From Thermobacillus xylanilyticus (lineage in GTDB: Bacteria > Bacillota > Bacilli > Paenibacillales > Paenibacillaceae), in contig NZ_CAJRAY010000091.1 of NCBI RefSeq assembly GCF_907165215.1, forward strand, positions 1,767 to 49,228: a stretch of DNA of 47,462 nucleotides. Direction: 5' to 3'. Of this stretch, positions 18,245 through 26,385 are shown one piece after another (positions within the stretch are counted from its first letter, which is position 1; each line of letters starts with the position of its first letter). The notes below the pieces were generated by a model. It was not told the DNA's origin and ran no database searches. It worked only from the letters and a program-made list of their open reading frames with translations. A program made the position numbers and the translations under genes.

Positions 18245-19299
18245 TGGCGGCTGCGGAAGCCCGAAAGCCGGAGCCGTCGGCGAAGGCGATCCATGGGCAG
18301 AATTCGCTGATGAAAGCCCGAAAGCCGGAGCTGCTGGCAACGGCATCATCCCCGGCTGAGCTGGAGCGGCTGGCGAATGCCGGAGCGGACGCCCTGCTCG
18401 TCGGTGGACCGCCGTTCGCCGCCCGTGCCGCCGGTCCGTTCGACCTCGCGATGATCCGCGACGCTGCACGGCTGCTTCATCCGCAGGGCAAACGGCTGTA
18501 CGTGCTCGTGAACAATCTGCTGGACAATGCGGCGCTCGAGGCGCTGCCGGAATACATCCGCGGGCTGGCGGAAGCGGGGGTTGACGCCGTCGAATGCGGC
18601 GATCCCGCCGTGCTGATGACGGTCCGCGAAGAGGCGCCGGGGATCGGCGTTCACTGGAACGCCGAAATGACGGCGACGAACGCCCGCGCGGCGGAATTCT
18701 GGGGCAGGCGCGGCGCTTCCCGCGCCGTGCTCGCCCGGGAGCTGAACGGGGAAGAGATTCTGGCGTTCAAGGCGAAGACGTCGCTTGAAGTGCAGGTTCA
18801 GGTGCACGGCATGACGAACATCTACCACTCGAAGCGGCGGCTTGTGGAGAGCTACCTGGAGCACAGTGCGAATACCGGCCGCTCGTTCGTGCTGCGCGGA
18901 AGGGACGGATCGGACGCCGGGGGGAGCGCAGGCCTTCCCGGAGCGGCCGACGCGGCGCAGGGACTCTATCTGATCGAGACGGAGCGTCCGGACAGCCGGC
19001 TGCCGATCTTCGAGGACGAAGCCGGCACGCATATCATGAGTCCGGACGACATCTGCCTGCTCGAGGTCGTGCACGAACTGCTCGAAGGCGGCATCGACGC
19101 GTTCAAAATTGAAGGGCTGCTGAAGACGCCTGAATACAACGAGGCGGCCGTCCGGGCTTACCGCACCGCGATCGATGAATGGCTGCGCGATCCCGCGGGA
19201 TACGAGTTCCGCGAGGAGTGGCTCGAGCCGGTCCGGGCGCTTCAGGATCCGCGGCGCGAGCTGACGTTCGGTTTTTACTACAAGGAACAGGTTTACTAG
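18241..19299 (+). CDS. trhP1: U32 peptidase-family protein, TrhP1/YrrN-like
   Basis: Likely the smaller subunit of the system that makes 5-hydroxyuridine at U34 of tRNAs; in B. subtilis yrrN and yrrO are needed for this. Family features are PELLATASSPAELERLANAGADALLVGG, LYVLVNNLLDN, GVHWNAEMTATN and VQVQVHGMTNIYHSKRRLVESYL in outline. It lacks the cysteine cluster found in its partner, as I expect for YrrN types. AAGGAGG lies before the GTG/ATG at 18241/18244, overlapping the mltG stop. The first ~22 residues are an extension made of a duplicated ARKPEP/ARKPEL motif (16-base DNA repeat near 18253 and 18314). The usual trmR methyltransferase gene between mltG and yrrN is missing. Confidence 0.8.
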   Translation: MMAAAEARKPEPSAKAIHGQNSLMKARKPELLATASSPAELERLANAGADALLVGGPPFAARAAGPFDLAMIRDAARLLHPQGKRLYVLVNNLLDNAALEALPEYIRGLAEAGVDAVECGDPAVLMTVREEAPGIGVHWNAEMTATNARAAEFWGRRGASRAVLARELNGEEILAFKAKTSLEVQVQVHGMTNIYHSKRRLVESYLEHSANTGRSFVLRGRDGSDAGGSAGLPGAADAAQGLYLIETERPDSRLPIFEDEAGTHIMSPDDICLLEVVHELLEGGIDAFKIEGLLKTPEYNEAAVRAYRTAIDEWLRDPAGYEFREEWLEPVRALQDPRRELTFGFYYKEQVY

Positions 19300-19323
19300 A
19301 TCAAGAGCAAGGAGGCGGCGCTG

Positions 19324-20643
19324 ATGGCTGCCATGACAATGCCGGCCGCCAAGGGCAGAAGGGTACGGCTGGAGCGACCGGAGCCGTTGGCGAAGGCGGA
19401 CGGTCAAAAGCCGATAGCGGCGGCGAAAGTCCGGAAGCCGGAGCTGCTGGCGCCGGCCGGGAGTCTGGAGAAGCTGAAGTTCGCCGTGCATTACGGCGCG
19501 GATGCGGTCTATATCGGCGGACAGAAATACGGGCTGCGCTCGAACGCCGACAACTTCACGCTCGAACAGATGAAAGAGGGCGTCGCGTTCGCGCGGGGCT
19601 ACGGCGCCAAAGTGTTCTGCGCGGTCAACATTTATGCGCACGATGAGGATCTGGACGGGTTGGAGGAATACTTAAGAGGGCTCGAGGAAGCGGGCATCGC
19701 CGCAATCATCGCCGCCGATCCGGTCGTCATCGAGACCGCGCAGCGCGTCGCGCCCGGCCTCGAGGTGCATCTCAGCACGCAGCAGTCGGTGCTGAACTGG
19801 CGCACCGTCCAGTTCTGGAAGGAGGAAGGGCTGCCGCGCGTCGTGCTGGCCCGGGAGACGAGCCTGGAGCAAATTCTGGAGATCAAGCGGCGCGTCGACA
19901 TCGAGCTGGAAGTGTTCGTCCACGGCGCGATGTGCTCATCGTTCAGCGGCCGCTGCGTGCTGTCGAACCATTTCACCGACCGGGATTCGAACCGCGGCGG
20001 GTGCTGCCAGTCCTGCCGCTGGCAGTATGACCTGTACTTCGGCGAAGACGAGCCGGTCTTGTCCGGGGAAGGCGACCGGTTCACGATGGGCTCCAAAGAT
20101 TTGTGCATGATCGCGCATTTGCCGGAGCTCATCGAAGCAGGCATCGACAGCTTCAAGATTGAAGGGCGGATGAAAAGCCTGCATTACGCGGCGACGGTCA
20201 CGGGTGTCTACCGCCAGGCGATCGACGCCTATTTCGCCGATCCCGCCGGCTACCGGCTGAAGCCGGAATGGCTGGAAGAGATTTATAAGGCGGCGAACCG
20301 GCCGCTGACCACCGGCTTCTTCTTCGGCGAGCCCGACGCGGACGACCATATCTACGGGCCGGAGCCGAAGGGCGCGCCGTATGACTTTGCGGGGGTCGTC
20401 CTGGACTACGACGAACGGACCGGCATCGCGGTCGTCGAGCAGCGGAGCCCGTTCCGTCCGGGGCAGGAAGTCGAATTTTTCGGTCCGGGCGGCAGGCTGT
20501 TCCGGCAGACGCTCGTCGAATTGGAAGACGAGTCCGGCGCGCGGATCGACGTCGCCCGCCATCCGCTGCAGCGTGTGCGGATCCGCACGGAGCAGCCGGT
20601 TCGGGCGATGGATCTGATGCGCAAGCGGATCGCCGGCGCATGA
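19324..20643 (+). CDS. trhP2: U32 peptidase-family protein, TrhP2/YrrO-like
   Basis: Larger partner of the tRNA U34 hydroxylation pair. The U32 core begins KPELLAPAGSLEKLKFAVHYGADAVYIGGQ in outline. The signature EVFVHGAMCSSFSGRCVLSNHF and the following GGCCQSCRW supply four or more cysteines, probably binding an iron-sulfur cluster as in other U32 tRNA/rRNA hydroxylases. DSFKIEGRMKSLHY and a C-terminal beta-barrel domain complete the protein of 439 residues. It has a ~37-residue N-terminal extension rich in K, R, P and A, resembling that of the upstream partner. AAGGAGG precedes the ATG. It ends the mltG operon, with a strong terminator 28 bases downstream. Confidence 0.85.
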   Translation: MAAMTMPAAKGRRVRLERPEPLAKADGQKPIAAAKVRKPELLAPAGSLEKLKFAVHYGADAVYIGGQKYGLRSNADNFTLEQMKEGVAFARGYGAKVFCAVNIYAHDEDLDGLEEYLRGLEEAGIAAIIAADPVVIETAQRVAPGLEVHLSTQQSVLNWRTVQFWKEEGLPRVVLARETSLEQILEIKRRVDIELEVFVHGAMCSSFSGRCVLSNHFTDRDSNRGGCCQSCRWQYDLYFGEDEPVLSGEGDRFTMGSKDLCMIAHLPELIEAGIDSFKIEGRMKSLHYAATVTGVYRQAIDAYFADPAGYRLKPEWLEEIYKAANRPLTTGFFFGEPDADDHIYGPEPKGAPYDFAGVVLDYDERTGIAVVEQRSPFRPGQEVEFFGPGGRLFRQTLVELEDESGARIDVARHPLQRVRIRTEQPVRAMDLMRKRIAGA

Positions 20644-20658
20644 GCGGGAGGAACCATA

Positions 20659-20734
20659 GGGAAAGACGGCATCCGGGCGGATAAGCCCGGATTTTTTTTG
20701 CGATCCGGGCCTAACGAAGGATGCCGTCCTTTCC
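20659..20734 (+). terminator. Terminator nested in a larger inverted repeat
   Basis: The core terminator is ATCCGGGC (20671-20678) with GCCCGGAT (20685-20692) and eight T. It is enclosed by a larger inverted repeat: GACGGCATCC (20665-20674) with GGATGCCGTC (20719-20728), extending outward to GGGAAA/TTTCC with one bulge. A second copy of ATCCGGGC at 20703-20710 could pair with the same GCCCGGAT, so two folds compete. It ends the mltG-trhP operon. Confidence 0.8.
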
Positions 20735-20739
20735 GATAA
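20712..20739 (+). promoter_or_regulatory. Candidate sigma-D (motility) promoter of the chemoreceptor
   Basis: TAAC (20712-20715) and TCCGATAA (20732-20739) lie 16 bases apart. This is close to the B. subtilis sigma-D pattern TAAA-N14-16-GCCGATAT, and chemoreceptor genes are usual sigma-D targets. The leader would be about 190 bases. The left half overlaps the inverted repeat around the upstream terminator. Confidence 0.45.
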
Positions 20740-20934
20740 TAGAAATATATGCGTACAAATACATACGAAGCCGGAAGCATGACCGGCGGCAATCGTGACA
20801 TTCACGGCATAGGAAAGGCAAACGGCAGAGGGGAGGCGGCAGGACCAATCCGTTGGTGCTCCGAAGCATAAAGGAAGACGCATGAAAACACAGCGCGACT
20901 GAAAACGATTAAGGCGATTTGGGTGGTGGACATC

Positions 20935-23124
20935 ATGAAATGGACATGGAAACCGAAAAAACGGAATGGTCAGAACGACGCATCCGATTCATCGACGAAA
21001 AGCCGGAATGCGGCCGATCTCACCAAGGTAACCGAAGCCGTATCGAAAATCGGCGCCGGCCTGAACAAGGCAAGACTGACCCGTTCCGTAGGCGTGAAGC
21101 TGTTCGCCATTATTTTTGTCAGCATTCTGGTCTGCGTCTACGCCGTCGGGCTCTATTCGTACAATACAGCGAAGGACATCATCAAGAACAAGGTGATGGA
21201 CGCGTCGAAAACGGCGATCTCCCAGACGGCGGGCAAGCTGAATCTGCAGCTGTCCAGCATCGAGAACCTGGCCATGTCCGTCGTGCTTGACCAGACGCTT
21301 CAGTTGAATTCCCGGGAGCTCGCTTATGCGGCGAATCTGACCGACTTTGAGCGTTACCAGAATGTGCAGGGAATCGAGACGAGCTTCAACAACTTCCTGT
21401 TCGGCAACAGCAAATTTATAACGGGAGGCGCGCTGCTTCCGCTGAAGAAGGAGCTGTCTGCCATCCTGAGCGCAACGAGCCGTCTCGATGTCGAGAAGGC
21501 GATTGAATCCGACTGGTACAAGCGCGGGCTCGAGTTGGACGGCTCGACGTACTGGATTCCGACGATGAAGAACGGTCTGAACGGCAACGGCAGCAAGATG
21601 ACGTTCGGCCTCGCCAAGGTGATCCGCTCCACGGCGACCAATGAGCCGATCTACCTGATGGTGCTGGAATATGACTATCAGGTGGTCATGGAGCAATTCG
21701 CCGACGTCTCGCTCGGCGACGGCAGCGCGGTTCGCATCGTCGATGCGGACGGGACGATTCTGTTCGGCCCGGATGAAGAAGTCGGCCAGAATCTGGGCAT
21801 TGAGCTCGGCCAGTCTACGCAGGCGGATGCCGTCACCGCCGAACTGAACGGCGATGCGGTGCTCGCGCCCTATCAGACGCTCATCACCGGCTGGACGCTG
21901 GTCGGCACCGTGCCGGTCGGCGAGCTGGTCAAGGATGCCGGCAAGATCCGCAACGTCATGTACGGCATGCTGGGAATCGCGGCGCTTCTCGCCGCGGGCA
22001 TCGGCCTGCTCGTCATCTGGATGATCGCGATGCCGCTGGCGAAATTGCGCAACCTGATGAACGAAGGGGAGAAAGGCAACCTGACCGTCCGCTCGAACAT
22101 CAGGAAGCGCGACGAAATCGGCCAGCTCGCGCTCAGCTTCAACCAGATGATGGAGCAGATCACGGCGCTGGTGAACCGGACGAACGAGTCGGCGGCGCAG
22201 GTGCTGCGGACGGCGGAAACGCTGTCGGAAGCGTCGCGCAAGACGGCGCTCTCCGCCAAGGAAATCGCCGTCGCCACCGAGGAAATCGCGAACGGCGCCA
22301 CGAGCCTCGCGGTCGAGGCGGAGCGCGGCAGCGAACTGACGGAGCAGATGGGCGCGAAGATGCAGGAGGTCAACGAAGCGCGCGATCAAATGGCCTCGTC
22401 GGCCGTCGAGGTCGAACGGGCGAGCGAACAGGGCACGCGCTATATGGCTTCGCTCATCGAGAAGACCGGCATGACCGAAGAAATGACGCGCAACATGGTC
22501 GAGAAGGTCGACAGGCTGAAAGAAAGCACGCGGTCGATCCGGCAAATTCTCGACGTGCTCAACAATATTACGAAGCAGACGAACATCCTGTCGCTCAACG
22601 CGACGATCGAAGCGGCGCGGGCCGGCGTTGCCGGCAAAGGCTTCATGGTCGTCGCGGACGAGATCCGCAAGCTGGCGGACCAGTCCCGCGAATCGATCGA
22701 TGTCGTCGCCTCGATCACGGAGTCGATCCAGAGCGAGATCGAAGCCACCGTCGGCGTGCTGGGTGAAGCCTATCCGATCTTCCAGGAGCAGATCGAATCG
22801 GTCAAGGAAGCGAATCAGATCTTCCTGTCCGTTCAGGCGCAGATGAACGCCTTCACGGCGCATCTGGAAACGGTGAACGATTCGGTCGCCCAGCTCGGCC
22901 AGACGCAAAGCGTGCTCTCCGAAGCGATGAGCAACGTCAGCGCGGTGGCGCAGCAATCGTCGGCGACGAGCGAGGAAGTGGCATCGCTCAGCAACGAGCA
23001 GCTCAACATCAGCGAGAATCTGGTCACGCTGTCGAACGAGCTGGAGAAGGTGTCCAATCATCTGAAGGAGACGCTCTCCCATTTCCGGACAGACGATTGG
23101 AAAAATCAGAACGGCAATGCATAA
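20935..23124 (+). CDS. Methyl-accepting chemotaxis protein
   Basis: Transmembrane chemoreceptor of 729 residues feeding CheA/CheW. A charged cytoplasmic N-terminus is followed by membrane helix 1 (about 55-75), an extracellular sensor of ~265 residues (likely dCache type), membrane helix 2 (about 341-362), a HAMP domain and a long signalling coiled coil. The conserved hairpin tip [40 protein letters not shown] lies near residues 545-585. No C-terminal CheR-docking pentapeptide is seen. The ATG at 20935 follows GGGTGGTGG; the GTG at 20923 is possible. The gene stands alone between two terminators; in B. subtilis this place holds udk and greA. The ligand is unknown. Confidence 0.93.
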   Translation: MKWTWKPKKRNGQNDASDSSTKSRNAADLTKVTEAVSKIGAGLNKARLTRSVGVKLFAIIFVSILVCVYAVGLYSYNTAKDIIKNKVMDASKTAISQTAGKLNLQLSSIENLAMSVVLDQTLQLNSRELAYAANLTDFERYQNVQGIETSFNNFLFGNSKFITGGALLPLKKELSAILSATSRLDVEKAIESDWYKRGLELDGSTYWIPTMKNGLNGNGSKMTFGLAKVIRSTATNEPIYLMVLEYDYQVVMEQFADVSLGDGSAVRIVDADGTILFGPDEEVGQNLGIELGQSTQADAVTAELNGDAVLAPYQTLITGWTLVGTVPVGELVKDAGKIRNVMYGMLGIAALLAAGIGLLVIWMIAMPLAKLRNLMNEGEKGNLTVRSNIRKRDEIGQLALSFNQMMEQITALVNRTNESAAQVLRTAETLSEASRKTALSAKEIAVATEEIANGATSLAVEAERGSELTEQMGAKMQEVNEARDQMASSAVEVERASEQGTRYMASLIEKTGMTEEMTRNMVEKVDRLKESTRSIRQILDVLNNITKQTNILSLNATIEAARAGVAGKGFMVVADEIRKLADQSRESIDVVASITESIQSEIEATVGVLGEAYPIFQEQIESVKEANQIFLSVQAQMNAFTAHLETVNDSVAQLGQTQSVLSEAMSNVSAVAQQSSATSEEVASLSNEQLNISENLVTLSNELEKVSNHLKETLSHFRTDDWKNQNGNA

Positions 23125-23136
23125 GATGCGTCAAGG

Positions 23137-23173
23137 CCGGTTCCGCGGCATGTCCCGCGGAACCGGTTTTTTT
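23137..23173 (+). terminator. Terminator after the chemoreceptor gene
   Basis: A perfect 12-bp stem CCGGTTCCGCGG/CCGCGGAACCGG with a 6-base loop is followed by seven to eight T. The stem itself contains self-complementary parts. Confidence 0.9.
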
Positions 23174-23249
23174 CATGCAACAGCCGCCTCTGCAGGGCAT
23201 AGGGAGCGTGCATGACGGCTACACTGGCGAATGGAAGGAGGCGGGGGAT

Positions 23250-25064
23250 ATGAAGCAAGATCGCACCGAACGCCGGATTCGCCGGATCGGCCTGCTGGGC
23301 GTCGCCGCGACGATCGCGGCCGCGGTTCTTGTCTGCAGGCTGGCGTGGCTGCAGGTGCTGCCCGGGGTGCTGCCCGCCGCCGCGGATGTGACCGAACGGG
23401 CCGTCGTGAGCCGGTTCGACCGGCTGGTCGCCGATACGGGACGCGGGCGCATCGTCGACAAGTCCGGCGTGTCGCTGGTCGGGCTGCCTTACCCCGCCCT
23501 GGCCGCGTTTCCGGTGAGCGGACCGCGGGGAGCGGCAGGACAATACGCGCAGCTGGCGGAAGCGGTCGGCATGCCGCCGGATGAGCTGCGGAGCTGGCTG
23601 GAAAGCCTGGCCGAGCCGGCGTTCCTCATGGACCGGGAAGGCCGCGCGCCGCTTCCGCTTCACGGGCAGTCGGCGAGCATGGCGGAGAAAGCGGGGCTCG
23701 CCGGCGTCTATGTGTTGCCCTATACGCCGCGGGATTCGTCCATTCTGGGAGCGCAGCATGTCGTCGGTTTCGTCAGCCAGGATCCCGGCCGGCTTGCCGA
23801 GCTTTACGCGGAGGAAGCGGCGCGGGGCGAAATGCCGCTGGACGCGAAGATCGGCGGCATGGGGCTCGAGCGTTCGCTGGAGAAGCTGCTGCGCGGTTCG
23901 GGGCCCGTCATCGCCCAGCGCAGACGGAACGCGGGCGGCGACCCGGTGCCGGGATCGCTGCGAATCGTGCAGGGGCGGAGCGGCTACTATCCGCTGACCG
24001 TCCGGACGACGCTGGACGGCCGGCTCCAGCGGGAGCTGTCCGCGCTGGCGGACCGGGCGGGCCTTGAGGAAGGCGCGATTGTCGTGCTGGACGCGGCGAC
24101 CGGCGACATCGCGGCGATGGTCTCCCGGCCGGCATACGATCCGCTGCGGATCGCGCCCGGCCTGCCCGGTACGGAGAACCACGCGCTCCGCGCCGCCGCG
24201 CCGGGCTCGATCTTCAAGCTCGTCACGCTGGCGGCGGCGCTCGACGCGGGCGTCGTACATCCCAAGGAGCGTTTCCGCTGCGACGGCGAATACGGGCGCT
24301 ACGGGCTCTCCTGCTGGAAGGAAGGCGGGCACGGCGTGCTGACGCTGGAAGAGGCGTTCGCCCAGTCGTGCAACGTCGCGTTCGCGCAAATCGCCGAACG
24401 GCTTGCGCCGGAGCAGCTGGCGGCGGCGGCCGACCGGCTCGGCTTCGGCCGGCCGCTCGTCCGCCCGATCCGCTGGCCGGGGGCCGGCGGCGAGGTCCGG
24501 CCGCTCCCCGAGGAAGAGAGCGGCCGCGTGTTCGCCGGCCGGCCGGACGCGCGGGACGGCGGTCTGCTCGTCCAGACCGCCATCGGCCAGCGCGATGCGG
24601 CCGCCACGCCGCTGCAGGCGGCCGCGGCCGTCGTCGCCCTGCTGCACGGGGGCCGGGTGCCCGCGCCCCGCATCGTGGCGGACATCCGTTATGCTTCCGG
24701 CGGCCGGATGGCCGCGTTCGGAACCGCCGAATCGCCGTCGCGTTTCGGGCGCGTCTCGCCGCGCACGGCCGCCTTCCTGCTTCACGGCATGGAGGCGGTC
24801 GTCCGGGAGGGGACGGGGCGCGCCCTGCGGGATGCGGCGTGGCCGCTCGCGGGCAAGAGCGGAACGGCCCAGGCGATGAAGGACGGCCGGCCGGTCAACC
24901 ATCAATGGTTCGCGGGCTTCGGGCCGGTCGGCCGGCCGCGGTACGCCGCCGCCGTCGTGGCGCTGAACCGCCCGGAAGGCAGCGAACATCAGGCGGTCCT
25001 GCTGTTCCGGCAAGTGATGGATATCCTCGCGGCGCATGAAGAAAGCTCCGCTTCCGTACGCTAA
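23250..25064 (+). CDS. pbpI: Class B penicillin-binding protein, PbpI (PBP4b)-like
   Basis: Peptidoglycan transpeptidase of 604 residues. One N-terminal membrane helix (about 13-30) precedes the dimerisation domain containing GRGRIVDKSGV. The transpeptidase motifs are all present: SIFK (S320-K323, nucleophile serine), SCN (S373-N375) and KSGT (K536-T539). In B. subtilis the homologue yrrR/pbpI lies at the end of the same gene series and is sporulation-related; that role is inferred here from position and overall form. AAGGAGG lies 8 bases before the ATG at 23250, and the frame's upstream extension lacks a ribosome site. GC content is especially high. The terminator stem begins inside the last codons. 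Confidence 0.85.
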   Translation: MKQDRTERRIRRIGLLGVAATIAAAVLVCRLAWLQVLPGVLPAAADVTERAVVSRFDRLVADTGRGRIVDKSGVSLVGLPYPALAAFPVSGPRGAAGQYAQLAEAVGMPPDELRSWLESLAEPAFLMDREGRAPLPLHGQSASMAEKAGLAGVYVLPYTPRDSSILGAQHVVGFVSQDPGRLAELYAEEAARGEMPLDAKIGGMGLERSLEKLLRGSGPVIAQRRRNAGGDPVPGSLRIVQGRSGYYPLTVRTTLDGRLQRELSALADRAGLEEGAIVVLDAATGDIAAMVSRPAYDPLRIAPGLPGTENHALRAAAPGSIFKLVTLAAALDAGVVHPKERFRCDGEYGRYGLSCWKEGGHGVLTLEEAFAQSCNVAFAQIAERLAPEQLAAAADRLGFGRPLVRPIRWPGAGGEVRPLPEEESGRVFAGRPDARDGGLLVQTAIGQRDAAATPLQAAAAVVALLHGGRVPAPRIVADIRYASGGRMAAFGTAESPSRFGRVSPRTAAFLLHGMEAVVREGTGRALRDAAWPLAGKSGTAQAMKDGRPVNHQWFAGFGPVGRPRYAAAVVALNRPEGSEHQAVLLFRQVMDILAAHEESSASVR

Positions 25065-25082
25065 CGGAGGCGGAGCTTTTTT
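25042..25082. terminator. Bidirectional terminator overlapping the pbpI stop codon
   Basis: AAAGCTCCGCTTCCG (25042-25056) pairs with CGGAGGCGGAGCTTT (25065-25079), and TTTTTT follows. The pbpI stop codon TAA (25062-25064) lies in the loop, so the left arm is coding sequence. The convergent AI-2E gene ends at 25089, and the mirror-image hairpin can serve it too. Confidence 0.85.
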
Positions 25083-25088
25083 GCCGGG

Positions 25089-26213
25089 TCAGGTTGCGTT
25101 GGGCGAGCCTGCGGGCGGATCCGCGGGCGGATTGTCGTAATCGAGCGGCGGCCGGATCCAGCGGCGCAGATAGCCCTGCGCGTGCAGCTGCTTGATCAGG
25201 ATGACGAGCACCGGCGACAGGATGACGCCGGCCACGCCGAAGAGCGACAGCGAGACCAGCATGCAGACGAGCATCGTGTAGGCGGATACGCCGAGCGTTC
25301 CGCCCGTGATCTTCGGCTCGAGAATCTGGCGGGTCAGCAGGACGACGCCGAGGATGACGGTCAGCCAGATCGCAAGCTGCGTCTGCCCGACGATGAACAG
25401 GTAGATGATCCATGGCGCGAATACGGTCGTGACGCCGAGCAGCGGCAGAATGTCCGCGATGGCCGACAGCGCAGCGATCGTGAAGGCATTGTTCACGCCG
25501 AGCAGCATCAGGGCGGTCAGAATGACCACGAAGGTGATCGAGACGAGGATGAACTGCGATTTCAGATACCCGACGATGCCGGCCAGCACGTTGTCTTTCA
25601 GGAAGTAGAACGCCGTCTTGAACGTGTTGGGCGTTTTTTCGCGGGCCAGCTTCTTCCACATGTCGATCTCGATGCTCAGAAAATACGCGAGAATGATGCC
25701 GATGCCGAAATTGAACACGAACGTGCTGAGGGACGAGAGAAAGTTGACGAATCCGACCAGAATCTGCGTCGCGACCCGCTGCCCCCAGCCCGTAATCGAA
25801 TTGATGATGCTCTGCGACTGCTGCACGACGCCTTCCGGGAGCAGGTCGATCCGGCTTTGGAGCCAGGCGATCCAGTAGGTCGCTTCTTCCGTGAAGATCG
25901 TCTGGTAATCGGGCAGCCGGTCGACGAATTCCATAATCTCGTAAGTGAGCAGCACGCCCGCGCCGATAAATGCCCCGAGGATGACCAATGTGAAGAACAG
26001 GACGCTGATGGCGGAAGCGATCGCTTTCTTGATGCCGATCCGGTTCAGCCGTTTCGCCAGCGGCTCGATGCAGGCGAAGATCAGGAAGGACATGAAGACG
26101 GGAGCGGCGATTTTGTACAGAAAACTGAAGACGTACATGATGACCCATACGGTAAGCGCGATGAGTGCGATATCGAACGCCGTCCGCCAGTAGCGTTTGT
26201 AGAACGTGATCAT
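25089..26213 (-). CDS. AI-2E family transporter (second paralogue)
   Basis: Membrane protein of 374 residues in the AI-2E/UPF0118 family, the second in this window. Family motifs are NFGIGIILAYFLSIEIDMWKK, the mid-membrane ADILPLLGVTTVFAPW and RQILEPKITGGTLGVSAYTML. Hydrophobic stretches occupy about 12-60, 68-92, 155-180 and most of 220-345. The C-terminus is proline-rich. Its overall form is closer to the sporulation-linked YtvI type than to YrrI, though I cannot assign a substrate. AAGGGGAG precedes the ATG at 26213. It runs convergent to pbpI and divergent from the polysaccharide deacetylase gene. Confidence 0.85.
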   Translation of the reverse strand: MITFYKRYWRTAFDIALIALTVWVIMYVFSFLYKIAAPVFMSFLIFACIEPLAKRLNRIGIKKAIASAISVLFFTLVILGAFIGAGVLLTYEIMEFVDRLPDYQTIFTEEATYWIAWLQSRIDLLPEGVVQQSQSIINSITGWGQRVATQILVGFVNFLSSLSTFVFNFGIGIILAYFLSIEIDMWKKLAREKTPNTFKTAFYFLKDNVLAGIVGYLKSQFILVSITFVVILTALMLLGVNNAFTIAALSAIADILPLLGVTTVFAPWIIYLFIVGQTQLAIWLTVILGVVLLTRQILEPKITGGTLGVSAYTMLVCMLVSLSLFGVAGVILSPVLVILIKQLHAQGYLRRWIRPPLDYDNPPADPPAGSPNAT

Positions 26214-26385
26214 ATCGACTCCCCTTCGAAAGATTGGTGGCGCAAAAAAGGGACATCCTGATTTTACTATAGTTTTGGAGAAGCCGCCTATTTTTTTAGC
26301 AATTGTGATACAATAAACAAGATGAAGATGACGCCGGAAGCGAAACCGGCGCGGCGTTCATTTGGGATGGTGGGGAAACGTTCGC

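Noticed and set aside
20891..20911. Short leader peptide before the chemoreceptor (ATGAAAACACAG..., six codons)
   Set aside because: A weak ribosome site precedes it, but so short a frame is expected by chance and nothing else supports it.
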